From Parahaliea mediterranea (lineage in GTDB: Bacteria > Pseudomonadota > Gammaproteobacteria > Pseudomonadales > Halieaceae): 64,000 nt of DNA. Within the stretch, counting starts at the first letter, position 1, and each line of letters opens with the position of its first letter. The position numbers were made by a program, and so were the translations under genes. Under the pieces are notes generated by a model. It saw only the letters and a list, made by a program, of their open reading frames with translations. It was not told where the DNA came from and ran no database searches. The stretch spans positions 310,001-374,000 of the forward strand of contig NZ_JAFKCZ010000001.1 of the NCBI RefSeq assembly GCF_017255185.1, given 5' to 3'. Shown piece by piece: positions 9,018 through 17,823 of the stretch.

Positions 9018-9473
9018 ATGGGCACCCTGAATGTACCCGTTAGCGAGGGTACCCGCGTATTCCTGAATTTTTCGGTCAGCCTGGAGGATGGCTCCGAGGT
9101 GGACTCCAATTTCGGCGGCGAGCCGGTGGACTTCGTGGTTGGCGATGGCAGCCTGCTACCCGGCTTCGAGCGCCTGATCTTCGGCATGTCGCCGGGCGAG
9201 CGCCAGCTGTTCACCGTGCCCCCGGAGGACGCCTTCGGCCAGCCCAACGACAACAATGTACAGGAAATCCCCCGCAGCCATTTCGACGACGAGGTGGAGC
9301 TGGAAATCGGCCTGGTGTTTTCCTTCGCCGACGCCGGCGGCGGCGAGCTGCCGGGCCTGGTCGTGTCCTTCGACGACAAGGCGGTCACGGTGGACTTCAA
9401 CCATCCCCTGGCGGGGCGTACAATCCTGTTTGACGTACTCATTCACCGGGTGGAACCCACGGAGCTGCACTAG
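9018..9473 (+). CDS. fkpB: FKBP-type peptidyl-prolyl isomerase (SlpA/FkpB type)
   Basis: This 151-residue cytosolic protein shows the FKBP fold start [18 protein letters not shown], the active-site region [18 protein letters not shown] and PEDAFGQ, and an inserted IF chaperone domain (about residues 72-125) typical of SlpA. It catalyses prolyl cis-trans isomerisation and probably acts as a ribosome-linked folding helper. It begins 6 nt after the lspA stop. Its stop codon shares one base with the GTG start of ispH, so it is translationally coupled on both sides. Neighbours lspA and ispH match the conserved cluster. Confidence 0.93.
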   Translation: MGTLNVPVSEGTRVFLNFSVSLEDGSEVDSNFGGEPVDFVVGDGSLLPGFERLIFGMSPGERQLFTVPPEDAFGQPNDNNVQEIPRSHFDDEVELEIGLVFSFADAGGGELPGLVVSFDDKAVTVDFNHPLAGRTILFDVLIHRVEPTELH

Positions 9474-10423
9474 TGGACATCCAGTTGGCCAACCCGCGCG
9501 GCTTCTGCGCCGGCGTCGATCGCGCCATCGATATTGTGAACCGCGCCCTCGATCTCTTCGGCGCGCCTATCTACGTGCGCCACGAAGTGGTGCACAACAA
9601 GTTTGTTGTCGATAACTTGCGCGATCGTGGCGCCATTTTCGTCGATGAGCTGGAAGAGGTCCCGGACGATCGCATCGTGATCTTCAGCGCCCACGGCGTT
9701 TCCCAGGCCGTGCGCCGGGAGGCGGCGGACCGCGGCCTGAAGGTCTTTGACGCCACCTGCCCGTTGGTGACCAAGGTGCATATGGAAGTCGCCCGCTACA
9801 GCGCCCAGGGCCGTGAGTGCGTCCTTATCGGCCACCGTGGTCATCCCGAGGTGGAGGGCACCATGGGCCAGTACGATCGCGGCGCCGGCGGCGATATCTA
9901 CCTGGTGGAGGACGAAACGCAGGTGACGCAACTCGAGGTGCGCGATCCGCAGCACCTGTCCTATGTGACCCAAACCACGCTGTCGATGGACGATACGGCG
10001 CGGGTGATCGACGCGCTGCGGGCCAGGTTTCCCGCCATCGAGGGACCGCGCAAGGACGATATCTGCTACGCCACCCAGAACCGCCAGGACGCGGTGAAAC
10101 AGCTGGCGGCCCGCTGTGACCTGATGCTGGTGGTGGGCTCGCCCAACAGCTCCAACTCCAACCGCCTGCGGGAGCTGGCGGAGCGCATGGGGGCCCAGGC
10201 CCACCTGATCGACGGGCCGGGGGATATCGACCCGGCCTGGCTGCAAGGCAAGGCGAACATCGGCATTACCGCCGGTGCCTCGGCGCCGGAGGTGCTGGTG
10301 CAGGAGGTGGTCGAGGGCCTGCGGGCGCTCGGGGCTAAGGCGCCGGTGGAAGTCGAGGGGCGGCCCGAGAATGTGACCTTTTCCCTGCCGCGCGAATTGC
10401 GGATCGAGGCGAAGAACATCTAG
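9473..10423 (+). CDS. ispH: 4-Hydroxy-3-methylbut-2-enyl diphosphate reductase
   Basis: IspH is the last enzyme of the MEP isoprenoid pathway; it reduces HMBPP to IPP and DMAPP using a [4Fe-4S] cluster. The 316-residue protein starts at GTG 9473, overlapping the fkpB stop by one base. The three cluster cysteines are C12 (RGFCAGV), C96 (DATCPLV) and C198 ([10 protein letters not shown]). Substrate-binding residues H41, H74 and H124-P-E126 (GHPEVEG) are present, as is SSNSNRL near the C-terminus. Length and motifs are normal. It closes the ribF-to-ispH string; the minor pilin genes follow after a 790-nt gap. Confidence 0.97.
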   Translation: MDIQLANPRGFCAGVDRAIDIVNRALDLFGAPIYVRHEVVHNKFVVDNLRDRGAIFVDELEEVPDDRIVIFSAHGVSQAVRREAADRGLKVFDATCPLVTKVHMEVARYSAQGRECVLIGHRGHPEVEGTMGQYDRGAGGDIYLVEDETQVTQLEVRDPQHLSYVTQTTLSMDDTARVIDALRARFPAIEGPRKDDICYATQNRQDAVKQLAARCDLMLVVGSPNSSNSNRLRELAERMGAQAHLIDGPGDIDPAWLQGKANIGITAGASAPEVLVQEVVEGLRALGAKAPVEVEGRPENVTFSLPRELRIEAKNI

Positions 10424-10757
10424 GTTCCAGGTTCTGGTTATGTCGCGAGTGGCGGCCTGGCGGCCGCTGCGTCGTGCCCCGGCAGGCGGTGCCTCTTTTG
10501 TTCCGCTCCGGGGAGCATGCGGCGCGCCGGCCTCCTTGCTTCTTGATGAGGCGAGTTGCTCCTAACTTCGAATTGCCTGAATGCCGGGCAGGGCTCTTGG
10601 GCTTCGTAACCTCGGTAGTCCGCTGGAGGGTGCTGCGGTCGCGTTGCCACTAAGCGGTTTTGAGCTCGCACCGACTCCCCTGCGCTGCACAAAAGAGGCT
10701 CCACCCAACGCGGGGGACGTTGACGATGCGTTCAGCGCGAACGTTGCTCCTTTCCGT
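10424..10757. other. Intergenic segment after ispH, no gene recognised
   Basis: This stretch between ispH and the next REP cluster shows no convincing gene. Open frames exist on both strands (for example minus 10438-10704) but lack ribosome sites and recognisable motifs. A 6-bp GC hairpin with arms GCGGCC and GGCCGC is at 10452-10467, without a following T-run. The base composition is uneven, with several short low-complexity CG runs. It may be a decayed gene or an insertion remnant; I could not identify its source. Confidence 0.4.
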
Positions 10758-11039
10758 GTAGGGTCGAATTCATTCGACCAAAAAGCGGCGGAATAAATGA
10801 CCCGAAAAGAGGGGCCCGCCGTCCGCCCTACAAGGGCAGGCAGCCCCTCCCCGTAGGGCGAATTTATGCGACCAAAAAGCGGCGGAATAAATTCCGCCCT
10901 ACAATGGCAGGCAGCCCCTCCCCGTAGGGTCGAATTCATTCGACCAAAAAGCGGCGGAATAAATGACCCGAAAAGAGGGGCCCGCTGTCCGCCCTACAAG
11001 GGCAGGCGCCCCCCCCTGTAGGGTCGAATTCATTCGACC
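10758..11039. repeat. REP cluster with paired (BIME-like) copies and two stem versions
   Basis: Seven REP elements alternate in orientation. Forward copies with arms GGTCGAAT/ATTCGACC lie at 10758-10779, 10924-10945 and 11018-11039; a one-base-deleted forward copy is at 10853-10873. Reverse copies with another stem, GGCGGAAT/ATTCCGCC ending CTAC, lie at 10881-10902 and, in a longer form, at 10787-10831 and 10953-10997. The longer form has 23 extra bases (GACCCGAAAAGAGGGGCCC plus CGCTG or a close variant) between the loop and the right arm. Forward and reverse copies are joined by AAAAAGC, giving head-to-head units like the mosaic elements known from enterobacteria. No gene is in this stretch. 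Confidence 0.9.
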
Positions 11040-11213
11040 ATAAACCGGACAATTACATCCTCACCCGTCGATTGCCACCCCGCCACCCCACTCCTACTTC
11101 CACAATGGAAGGCAAAACGCCCCATCCCAATCACCCACAATTCGTCAAATTCCACTGAAACCTGGCCCCCCGGGACTCAGCGCCTAAGCTGGCAAATAAC
11201 AGGGAGGTGCGCA

Positions 11214-11768
11214 GTGAACAGGATGTTCCCCCAATCCCGGCGCCCGGGGTTTACCCTCGTCGAGTTGCTGGCCGTTGTGGCGGTAGTCGCCATCACTCTG
11301 TTCTGGGGGCTGCCGTCCTTTTCGCGCCTCGTTACCGCCAGCCAGTTGCGCTTCGAGGCCGCGCGTATCCAGCGCGCGGTCAACCTGGCCCGGTCCGAAG
11401 CCGTCAGCCGCAATACCCCCGTCACCATTTGCCCCTCCCCGTATGCGACTAGCGGTGCCCTGGAATGTGGGGAGGCTTTTGGCGTCGGGTGGATTGTTTT
11501 CAGTAACCGGGATCGCGACGACGAGTTCGATGCCGGCACCGATAAACTGCTTCGTGCCTTTGGTCCCATGCCGGATGGTTTTCGCGTCATGAACAAGGCG
11601 GGCACCAAGGTGATCGCCACCGAATTGACTTACTGGGCGGATGGCGCCTCGCGGCGAAACCTGACGTTCATGGTCTGCCCTCCGTCGGGTGTGGCCCTCG
11701 ATTCCTGGAGTGTGGTGATCAACCTGGTGGGGCGGCCGCGGCTGGCAAAAGGGTGGGGAACCTGTTGA
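11214..11768 (+). CDS. fimT: Type IV pilus minor pilin, GspH/FimT family (FimT/FimU-like)
   Basis: The 184-residue prepilin starts at GTG 11214, with a strong GGAGGTG ribosome site 6-10 nt upstream. The leader is 12 residues ending in glycine, followed by FTLVELLAVVAVVAITLF, with Glu at mature position 5. The body matches the GspH/FimT family (SRLVTASQLRFEAARIQRA and NLARSEAVSRN near residue 60). It is processed by the prepilin peptidase and is expected to sit in the pilus-tip priming complex with PilV, PilW, PilX and PilE. It opens the minor pilin operon. Whether it is orthologous to FimT or FimU of Pseudomonas cannot be decided here. Confidence 0.9.
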   Translation: MNRMFPQSRRPGFTLVELLAVVAVVAITLFWGLPSFSRLVTASQLRFEAARIQRAVNLARSEAVSRNTPVTICPSPYATSGALECGEAFGVGWIVFSNRDRDDEFDAGTDKLLRAFGPMPDGFRVMNKAGTKVIATELTYWADGASRRNLTFMVCPPSGVALDSWSVVINLVGRPRLAKGWGTC

Positions 11769-11875
11769 TGCCAATAGGCTGGTAAAAAAACGATGCATGG
11801 CCGCCCTGCCCGGTGTTGGGCGGCAGGTTTCATTCAAGCCGAAGAAGTTTGGACGGAAAATGCAGGAGGGGAATT

Positions 11876-12499
11876 GTGCCACGCTGCCCCGTTCGAGTTA
11901 AGTTCCATGGTGGCCCGCCCGGAGCCAGCAGGCAGTCGGGTGCGGGACTGGTGGAGGTATTGATTGCGGTACTCGTTCTGGCCATAGGCTTGTTGGGCCT
12001 GGTGGGCATGCAGCTTGCCGCCAAGCGGGCCAGCTATGAGGCGACCCAGCGGACCATTGCCACTGGCCTGGTGCGCGATTTGATCGAGCGCATGCGCAGC
12101 AATCCCGGGCAAATGAATGCCTACGTCGTGAGTGAACTCGGTGACGAAAGCAATCCTCCGGCGGCGGCGGATTGCATCGCGTTCGATTGCCCTCCCGGGC
12201 ATTTGGCTGCCTTTGATATCCACGACTGGTACCGGCTGCTGATTGGTGTCACCGAGACAATTACCGTGGAGGGTAGTGCCGGCAATGCGGGTGGACTGGT
12301 CAATCCCCGGGCCTGTGTCACCAACAACGGCGGCAATATCAAAGTGGCCATCGCCTGGCTGGGGGCGGGAGAACAGGATAGCCCCACCGACCCCGGCGAC
12401 GTTTTTGGGTCCGCTTGCGGTCTCGGCAAGGGGCTCTACGGCGATGGCGATAAACAGCGTCGCCTGCTGGTGTTGACCAGCTACGTGGGCGCGCCGTGA
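11876..12499 (+). CDS. pilV: Type IV pilus minor pilin PilV
   Basis: I place the start at GTG 11876 because an excellent AGGAGGGG ribosome site sits just before it (11864-11871). A longer open frame back to 11813 has no such site. This gives 207 residues with a 24-residue leader ending SRQSG, then AGLVEVLIAVLVLAIGLLGL with Glu at mature position 5. GMQLAAKRASYEATQRTIA and VRDLIERMRSNP are typical of PilV. It is a component of the minor pilin complex at the pilus tip. Its stop overlaps the GTG start of pilW by 4 nt. The 107-nt gap from fimT holds no other gene. Confidence 0.9.
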   Translation: MPRCPVRVKFHGGPPGASRQSGAGLVEVLIAVLVLAIGLLGLVGMQLAAKRASYEATQRTIATGLVRDLIERMRSNPGQMNAYVVSELGDESNPPAAADCIAFDCPPGHLAAFDIHDWYRLLIGVTETITVEGSAGNAGGLVNPRACVTNNGGNIKVAIAWLGAGEQDSPTDPGDVFGSACGLGKGLYGDGDKQRRLLVLTSYVGAP

Positions 12500-13533
12500 T
12501 CATTGCGTGGAAACGATGCACGCGAGCCAGTCGGTTGTCGGCGGACTTGCACCGAGTGGCCGCGGGGGGCTTTTCCTTGATCGAGCTGATGGTGTCGATC
12601 GTACTGGGTTTGCTACTCACCTCGGGAATTGTGGCAGTCTATCTCGAGAGCAAGCGCCACTACCTGATCGAGGACGAAATGGCCCGGATGCAGGAAAACG
12701 GCCGTTTTGCCCTCCACCTGCTGAAACGGGAACTGACCCTGGCGGGTTTTTACGCCGGCGACCTCACTATCCGGGCAATGACTCCGCCGGGCGTCGCGCC
12801 CGATTGCGGCAGTGCACTTGACTGGTCTCTGGATCCGAACCCGCCGCTGGAGCTGATCAACGATTTTTCCGGCAGCGCGGTCACCGCCCAAGGGTCCACC
12901 CTCGACTGCCTGGATACCGACGACATCCTCGAGGCCACCGACGTGGTTAGCGTCAAGCGCTCGGCGGGAGAGCCCACGCTGCGCAACGGGGTGTATCGGG
13001 CGGGTACCGTCGCGGCGGACCAGAACCAGTGGTACCTGCGGGTAGCCGATTACGGCGACGATGTCACCTGGGAATATATCGGCGAGGCCGACTTCGATGG
13101 CGCCGACGCAACCGCCGGTTCCCGGGTGGACTACTGGGAGGTCTACGCCAACATCTTCTTTATCCGTGAATACTCCGAATCCGGCGACGGTATACCCACT
13201 CTGTGCACCGAGCGCCTGTCCGCCGACAGCATGGGGCCCGTGGAATGTATTGTCGAGGGTATCGAGGACTTGCAGGTCGAGTTTGGAATCGATGCCGATG
13301 CCGATGGGGTACCCAACCAGTACAAGGCAGATCCCACGGCGGCGGACATGCCGGCGGCCGTGGTGGCGCGTGTTTACCTGTTGGTGCGCAGCCTCAACGA
13401 AATCAGTGGCTACACCAACAGCAAGAGCTTTCAATTGGGACAGAAAACCGTGGCCCCCAAGAACGATGGTTACCTGCGCCGTGTGTTGACCACCGCGGTG
13501 CAAATGCGCAACGCCACCTTGCCGCCGGGGTGA
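12496..13533 (+). CDS. pilW: Type IV pilus minor pilin PilW
   Basis: The 345-residue prepilin starts at GTG 12496 inside the pilV stop (GTGA). The leader of 25 residues ends AAGG, followed by FSLIELMVSIVLGLLLTSG with Glu at mature position 5. ENGRFALHLLKRELTLAGFY is the signature region of the PilW family. The large C-terminal domain contains several acidic loops, for example DADADGVPNQYKAD near residue 275, which could bind calcium. That last point is inference. The gene belongs to the fimT-pilV-pilW-pilX-pilY1-pilE operon and is expected to bridge PilV and PilX in the priming complex. Confidence 0.92.
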   Translation: MIIAWKRCTRASRLSADLHRVAAGGFSLIELMVSIVLGLLLTSGIVAVYLESKRHYLIEDEMARMQENGRFALHLLKRELTLAGFYAGDLTIRAMTPPGVAPDCGSALDWSLDPNPPLELINDFSGSAVTAQGSTLDCLDTDDILEATDVVSVKRSAGEPTLRNGVYRAGTVAADQNQWYLRVADYGDDVTWEYIGEADFDGADATAGSRVDYWEVYANIFFIREYSESGDGIPTLCTERLSADSMGPVECIVEGIEDLQVEFGIDADADGVPNQYKADPTAADMPAAVVARVYLLVRSLNEISGYTNSKSFQLGQKTVAPKNDGYLRRVLTTAVQMRNATLPPG

Positions 13534-13540
13534 CACTAGA

Positions 13541-14104
13541 GTGAAGGCAGAACCAGGGATAAAGGATACGGCGCATTGTCACGGCGCCGTGGGACAGCGT
13601 GGCGCGGTGCTGTGGCTTGCCATGATTTTTCTGCTGCTGCTGGCGATGATCGCCAGTACGGTCACCCGCACCAGCGTCCTGGAGTTCCAGATGGCCGGTA
13701 ACGATCAGTTCCGTGAAGAAGCGTTCCAGAAGGCCCAGGCCATTGCGAGCGCGCTGGCCGAGGATGAAGACAACTTCCCGGTGGCGGGCTCGGTGGGTTC
13801 ACGCATCTGTGAGCCGACGGACCCCGACCCCAACTCGGTGTGTAATTTTACCTCGCTGGCGGTGAATGCCGAGACCCGGGCCGTGCCGGCGGGGGTCGAT
13901 GTGAGTTTCCACATCGAACGCCAGGGCCCCCTGTTTATCGAGAGCCTGCCTTTCCGTCAGAGAGAGAGTGAAGCGTCGAGTGCCCAGGCCTTCGGCGCGG
14001 CGGTATTCGAAACCGTGGTGGAAGTGGATGGCAGTGACGCCCGGCTGGGCCGGGCGTCGGTCGTGGAAGGTATTGTCAGGAGGGTTGCGGCCTCCGCCCA
14101 GTAG
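13541..14104 (+). CDS. pilX: Type IV pilus assembly protein PilX
   Basis: This 187-residue protein starts at GTG 13541, 7 nt after pilW. It has a 21-residue leader ending GQRG, then AVLWLAMIFLLLLAMIAST and TRTSVLEFQMAGNDQFREEA, the PilX N-terminal domain. No glutamate stands at mature position 5, unlike the other pilins here; the tip pilin GspK shares that feature, so a tip position is plausible. Two cysteines (ICEP and VCNF) could form a disulfide. PilX usually works with PilY1, encoded next. The start codon and the leader length fit the operon pattern of short gaps and GTG starts. Confidence 0.88.
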   Translation: MKAEPGIKDTAHCHGAVGQRGAVLWLAMIFLLLLAMIASTVTRTSVLEFQMAGNDQFREEAFQKAQAIASALAEDEDNFPVAGSVGSRICEPTDPDPNSVCNFTSLAVNAETRAVPAGVDVSFHIERQGPLFIESLPFRQRESEASSAQAFGAAVFETVVEVDGSDARLGRASVVEGIVRRVAASAQ

Positions 14105-14121
14105 GGCAGGGAATGGTGCTT

Positions 14122-17100
14122 ATGAAGAACTTTATTGGCATGGTCGTGCTTTGCCTCACCCTTGGGGTGGGCAAGGTGTCGGCGGACGATATCGAAATCT
14201 ACCTGAACAGCTCGGCGGGTGGCACGCCCTATGTGCTGCTAGTGCTTGATTTACGCTCCAGTACCTTCAGTACAGCCTGTAACAAATTCAGTAGCTGCGG
14301 GCCCCCCTACATGTCCGTGAAGGCCTATGAAAAACTGACTGAGTTCGGCAGCTTTGGTCCCAACGACAAAGTGTCATTGTTCGAGGTATTTCGCGCGGTA
14401 CTCGCTGGTGTGCTGGAGAACACCGATTTTAACGGCATCCAGTTCGCGATTGCGGGTTCAAATTGGGCGGACGGCGGCACCATGCTCGATGGCTACAAGC
14501 TCCTTGAAACCCACCGTGCCGACCTGGTCGCCACCCTGGCCGCCATGCCGGGCACCATGAGTGGCAAGGACGCCCACGAGTTCGGCGCCAAGGAAACCTA
14601 CTACGAGTGGTTTCGCTACATTACTGGCGGCAATGTGCTCTACGGCGATGAAACCGGCGGCAACTTCAAGGGCACGAAAACGCCCGACTTCGACGATGAC
14701 ATTATCACGGGCAACAAGTACGACTCCCCGTTCCAGGACCCCCAGGCCTGCTCGAAGCTGTTCTCCATTGCGGTCGCCATGCAGGGCCCGCCCAAGGGGC
14801 AGGATGGTTCCGCCGACAATGCCATCAAGAACGACCCCTATCTCAGCGCCCAGCCCAATTTCCCCAGCAAGGGCTTTAGCAAGATCGAGGACCTGTTGCA
14901 GTTTATGCACGCCTCGACCACCGATCTGTTGCCCGTGGTCAACGGCATACAGCCCCTGGAAAAGAGCTGGGTAATATCGGACGACGGCAGTGTCGGCCAG
15001 ACCCGGGATATGGCCCAGGCCGGCGGTAGCGGCGCGCCGCTCAGTCTCAGTGATCCCCAGCAACTGGAGGAGGACCTCACAAATATTTTTAAAGAGGTGA
15101 TCAGTGTCAGCAGCACCTTTGTGGCGGCCTCCGTTCCGGTGAATGTGTTCAACCAGGCCGAGTCGCTCGATAACCTGTTTATTGCCCTGTTCGAGGCCCA
15201 GTCCGAGGTGAGTTGGCCGGGGAATGTGAAAAAGTTGCGGCTTGCGGATACCTTCGATCCGGGGGACCCGAACAACCCCGCCGCGCGAGATGGCATTTTT
15301 GACGAGATCGTTGACGTGAACGGCAATCCAGGATTTGAATCCACCGGTGATAACCGGGGGAGGATTACCTTTGATGCCGTGACCTTCTGGACCGATGTAG
15401 CCAGTTTGCCGCCGCCCGGGGCCAATCCGACAATCCCCTTGAACGCCGATGGCCGGGTGGTCGCCCGTGGCGGGGCGGGGCAGAAAATTCCCGGGTTTAT
15501 CGACGACGGCATCCATACCATCGGCGATAGCAACAGCGGAACCACTCGCAACCTCTACGTCGAGCCGGACACGGTGAACAACGGCTTCAACAACAGCTTC
15601 GTCGAACTCAATGCCACCGACGCGACTCTCGCCACGGCGGGCTATCTGGAAACCGCGCTGGGGGCGGCGAATTCAACCGAGGCCAAGGCCTTGATCCGGT
15701 GGGCGCGGGGCCAGGATGTCGATGACGAAGATGGGGATGGCAATACCGCCGAGGCGCGCTCATGGATATTGGCCGATGCCATTCATTCGCGTCCCTTTGC
15801 CCTTAACTACGGAGCCACCGCCGGCTATAGCGACGACAACCCGAATATTCGCCTGTTCCTGGGTACCGGGGACGGTATTTTTCATGCCATCGAAAACACC
15901 GACACCTCCGGCAATGAAACCGGCAGGGAACTGTACGGTTTCCTGCCGAGGGATGTTCTGGGAGTGGTGCCGGTAAAACGCGCCAATACCGAAACCAGCG
16001 GCAAGATGCGCTATGGCGTGGACGGGCCGCCCGTGGTGATGACCAACGATGTTAACGGCGACGGCAACCTGATCGCCAATGACGGCGACGAGGCCTATGT
16101 CTACTTCGGCCTGCGGCGTGGCGGTATGAGCTATTACGCGCTGGACGTCAGCAATCCCTCGGCACCGCCGGTGCTGAAATGGAAAATCTCCCAGACATCG
16201 GGTGGTGACTTCGACAACCTGGGCCTGACATTCTCCGAGCCGGTCGTCGGCAAGGTGCGTTTCGGCAGTGATTCCACCGACGTGTTAATTTTCGCCGGCG
16301 GCTATAACGGCGGCTGGAACGCCGGTTATACCGCGCGGGTGGGCAAGGACGCGGGCGACGCGGACGATGCGATTGGCAATGCAATCTACATTGTCGACGC
16401 CCGAAGCGGCGGCCTGATCTGGAAAGCAGTTTACGGGGGCGGCACCGGCAGCGTCAGCAACACCGAGTATACCCACACAGGGCTGGTGGACAGCATTCCC
16501 TCCAAGGTGGCGGCCTTGCGGGATAATAATGGCAACATCCACCGCCTCTACGTGGGCGACACGGGAGGCGCGATCTGGCGGGTGGACCTGCCGGTGGGCA
16601 GCGACACCGACCACCGTCTCGACAACTGGTTTATCACCAAGTTTGCCGAATTGGGCACTGACGGCACCACCACCGATCGCCGTTTTTTCCATGCCCCGGA
16701 CCTGGTGGAGGTAACGGGCTCGGATGGCGTGCCCTTTGATGGCGTGTTGATTTCCAGTGGCAATCGCGCGGATCCGAACGAAACCGATGTGACCAACTTC
16801 CACTTTTACCTGAAAGACTTCAAGATCTCCTCGGGCGATACCACGGTCAAAAGCCGTTCGCCACTGACGCTCGCGGACCTGGCGGACCAGACCGCCTGTG
16901 TGATTGGTACCGAGCCGGCCTGTGCCGCGGCGCTGCCCAAGGGCTGGAAGATCGAGTTGGAACGCGCTGGCGAGAAAGGCCTGTCGACGCCACTGACCGA
17001 TGGCGGACGGGTCTTTTTCACCATCTTCGTGCCCTCGTCCGGCGCCGCGATGTGCGCGCCCACCGAGGGTGAGGGCTCGGTATATGTGGTGAACCTCGCC

Positions 17101-17322
17101 GATGGCACCGCGGCGGAGAACAACGTTCGTATCTATGATATCGGCCCCGGCATCCCGCCTGGGGCCATTCTGGTGGGCGACGTGATCCTGCTGCCCGGTG
17201 GTGGCATCGATCTCGAGGACCTGGACCAGGACGGTGATCGCGATACTTCCAAGCTGCCGCAGGTCAAGGGCTCGCGACTGTTCCGGATCTACTGGCGCGA
17301 GCCGGGGATCGATAAACTGTAG
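14122..17322 (+). CDS. pilY1: Type IV pilus tip adhesin / calcium-dependent assembly factor PilY1
   Basis: PilY1 is a secreted tip protein that governs pilus extension, adhesion and surface sensing. I prefer ATG 14122 over 14113 because an AGGGA site is well spaced from it; this gives 1066 residues. A signal peptide (MKNFIGMVVLCLTLGVGKVSA) is clear. The N-terminal part has a von Willebrand A-like start (YVLLVLDLRSS) whose metal-site motif is not a perfect DxSxS. The C-terminal beta-propeller (PilY1/PilC family) begins near SWILADAIHSRPFALNYG. Candidate calcium loops are DVNGDGNLIANDGD (from residue 643) and DLDQDGDRDT near the end. Length is close to the about 1160 residues of P. aeruginosa PilY1. 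Confidence 0.93.
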   Translation: MKNFIGMVVLCLTLGVGKVSADDIEIYLNSSAGGTPYVLLVLDLRSSTFSTACNKFSSCGPPYMSVKAYEKLTEFGSFGPNDKVSLFEVFRAVLAGVLENTDFNGIQFAIAGSNWADGGTMLDGYKLLETHRADLVATLAAMPGTMSGKDAHEFGAKETYYEWFRYITGGNVLYGDETGGNFKGTKTPDFDDDIITGNKYDSPFQDPQACSKLFSIAVAMQGPPKGQDGSADNAIKNDPYLSAQPNFPSKGFSKIEDLLQFMHASTTDLLPVVNGIQPLEKSWVISDDGSVGQTRDMAQAGGSGAPLSLSDPQQLEEDLTNIFKEVISVSSTFVAASVPVNVFNQAESLDNLFIALFEAQSEVSWPGNVKKLRLADTFDPGDPNNPAARDGIFDEIVDVNGNPGFESTGDNRGRITFDAVTFWTDVASLPPPGANPTIPLNADGRVVARGGAGQKIPGFIDDGIHTIGDSNSGTTRNLYVEPDTVNNGFNNSFVELNATDATLATAGYLETALGAANSTEAKALIRWARGQDVDDEDGDGNTAEARSWILADAIHSRPFALNYGATAGYSDDNPNIRLFLGTGDGIFHAIENTDTSGNETGRELYGFLPRDVLGVVPVKRANTETSGKMRYGVDGPPVVMTNDVNGDGNLIANDGDEAYVYFGLRRGGMSYYALDVSNPSAPPVLKWKISQTSGGDFDNLGLTFSEPVVGKVRFGSDSTDVLIFAGGYNGGWNAGYTARVGKDAGDADDAIGNAIYIVDARSGGLIWKAVYGGGTGSVSNTEYTHTGLVDSIPSKVAALRDNNGNIHRLYVGDTGGAIWRVDLPVGSDTDHRLDNWFITKFAELGTDGTTTDRRFFHAPDLVEVTGSDGVPFDGVLISSGNRADPNETDVTNFHFYLKDFKISSGDTTVKSRSPLTLADLADQTACVIGTEPACAAALPKGWKIELERAGEKGLSTPLTDGGRVFFTIFVPSSGAAMCAPTEGEGSVYVVNLADGTAAENNVRIYDIGPGIPPGAILVGDVILLPGGGIDLEDLDQDGDRDTSKLPQVKGSRLFRIYWREPGIDKL

Positions 17323-17364
17323 CCTGGCGGGTTGATGAAAACAGCGCTCGGGAGGAGAGCCACT

Positions 17365-17814
17365 ATGCAGCACAGTCAACGCGCCGGGCGCGGGTTCACC
17401 CTGATCGAAGTGATGATCGTGGTGGTGGTGGTCGGTGTGCTCCTGATGGTGGCCCTGCCGAGCTACCAGCAGCAGGTGCTGAAAACCAAGCGCAGCGTGG
17501 CCAAGTCGACCCTGGAGGCCCTGCGGGTCCGGCAGGAGCAGTTTTTTGTCAATAACCGCCGCTACGCCACCGATCTGACCACACTGGGTTACGCCACCTC
17601 GCCCTACGCCATCGACGAGGAGGGCGAGCCGGTGGCCGTGGGCAGCACGGCGCGTATTTACACCATTTCCATCACCGGCGCTTCGGCCACCGAGTTTACC
17701 CTGAAGGCGGATGCACAGCTGGGGCAGGCCAAGGACGGCAATTGCAAGACGCTGACCCTGAGCCACACCGGGAATCGCGGGGCCAGCCCCGGTAGCGCCG
17801 GTGACTGCTGGTAG
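17365..17814 (+). CDS. pilE: Type IV pilus minor pilin PilE
   Basis: The start is placed at ATG 17365, which follows a strong GGAGGAGAG ribosome site. Upstream TTG/ATG codons at 17332 and 17335 in frame lack one. The prepilin has 149 residues, with a ten-residue leader MQHSQRAGRG followed by FTLIEVMIVVVVVGVLLMVA and Glu at mature position 5. ALPSYQQQVLKTKRS and RQEQFFVNNRRYATDL are typical of PilE minor pilins. A pair of cysteines near the C-terminus (GNCKTL and GDCW) probably forms the usual disulfide loop. It is the last gene of the minor pilin operon and converges on pilR, whose stop lies 9 nt away. Confidence 0.92.
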   Translation: MQHSQRAGRGFTLIEVMIVVVVVGVLLMVALPSYQQQVLKTKRSVAKSTLEALRVRQEQFFVNNRRYATDLTTLGYATSPYAIDEEGEPVAVGSTARIYTISITGASATEFTLKADAQLGQAKDGNCKTLTLSHTGNRGASPGSAGDCW

Positions 17815-17823
17815 CGGGCTGGC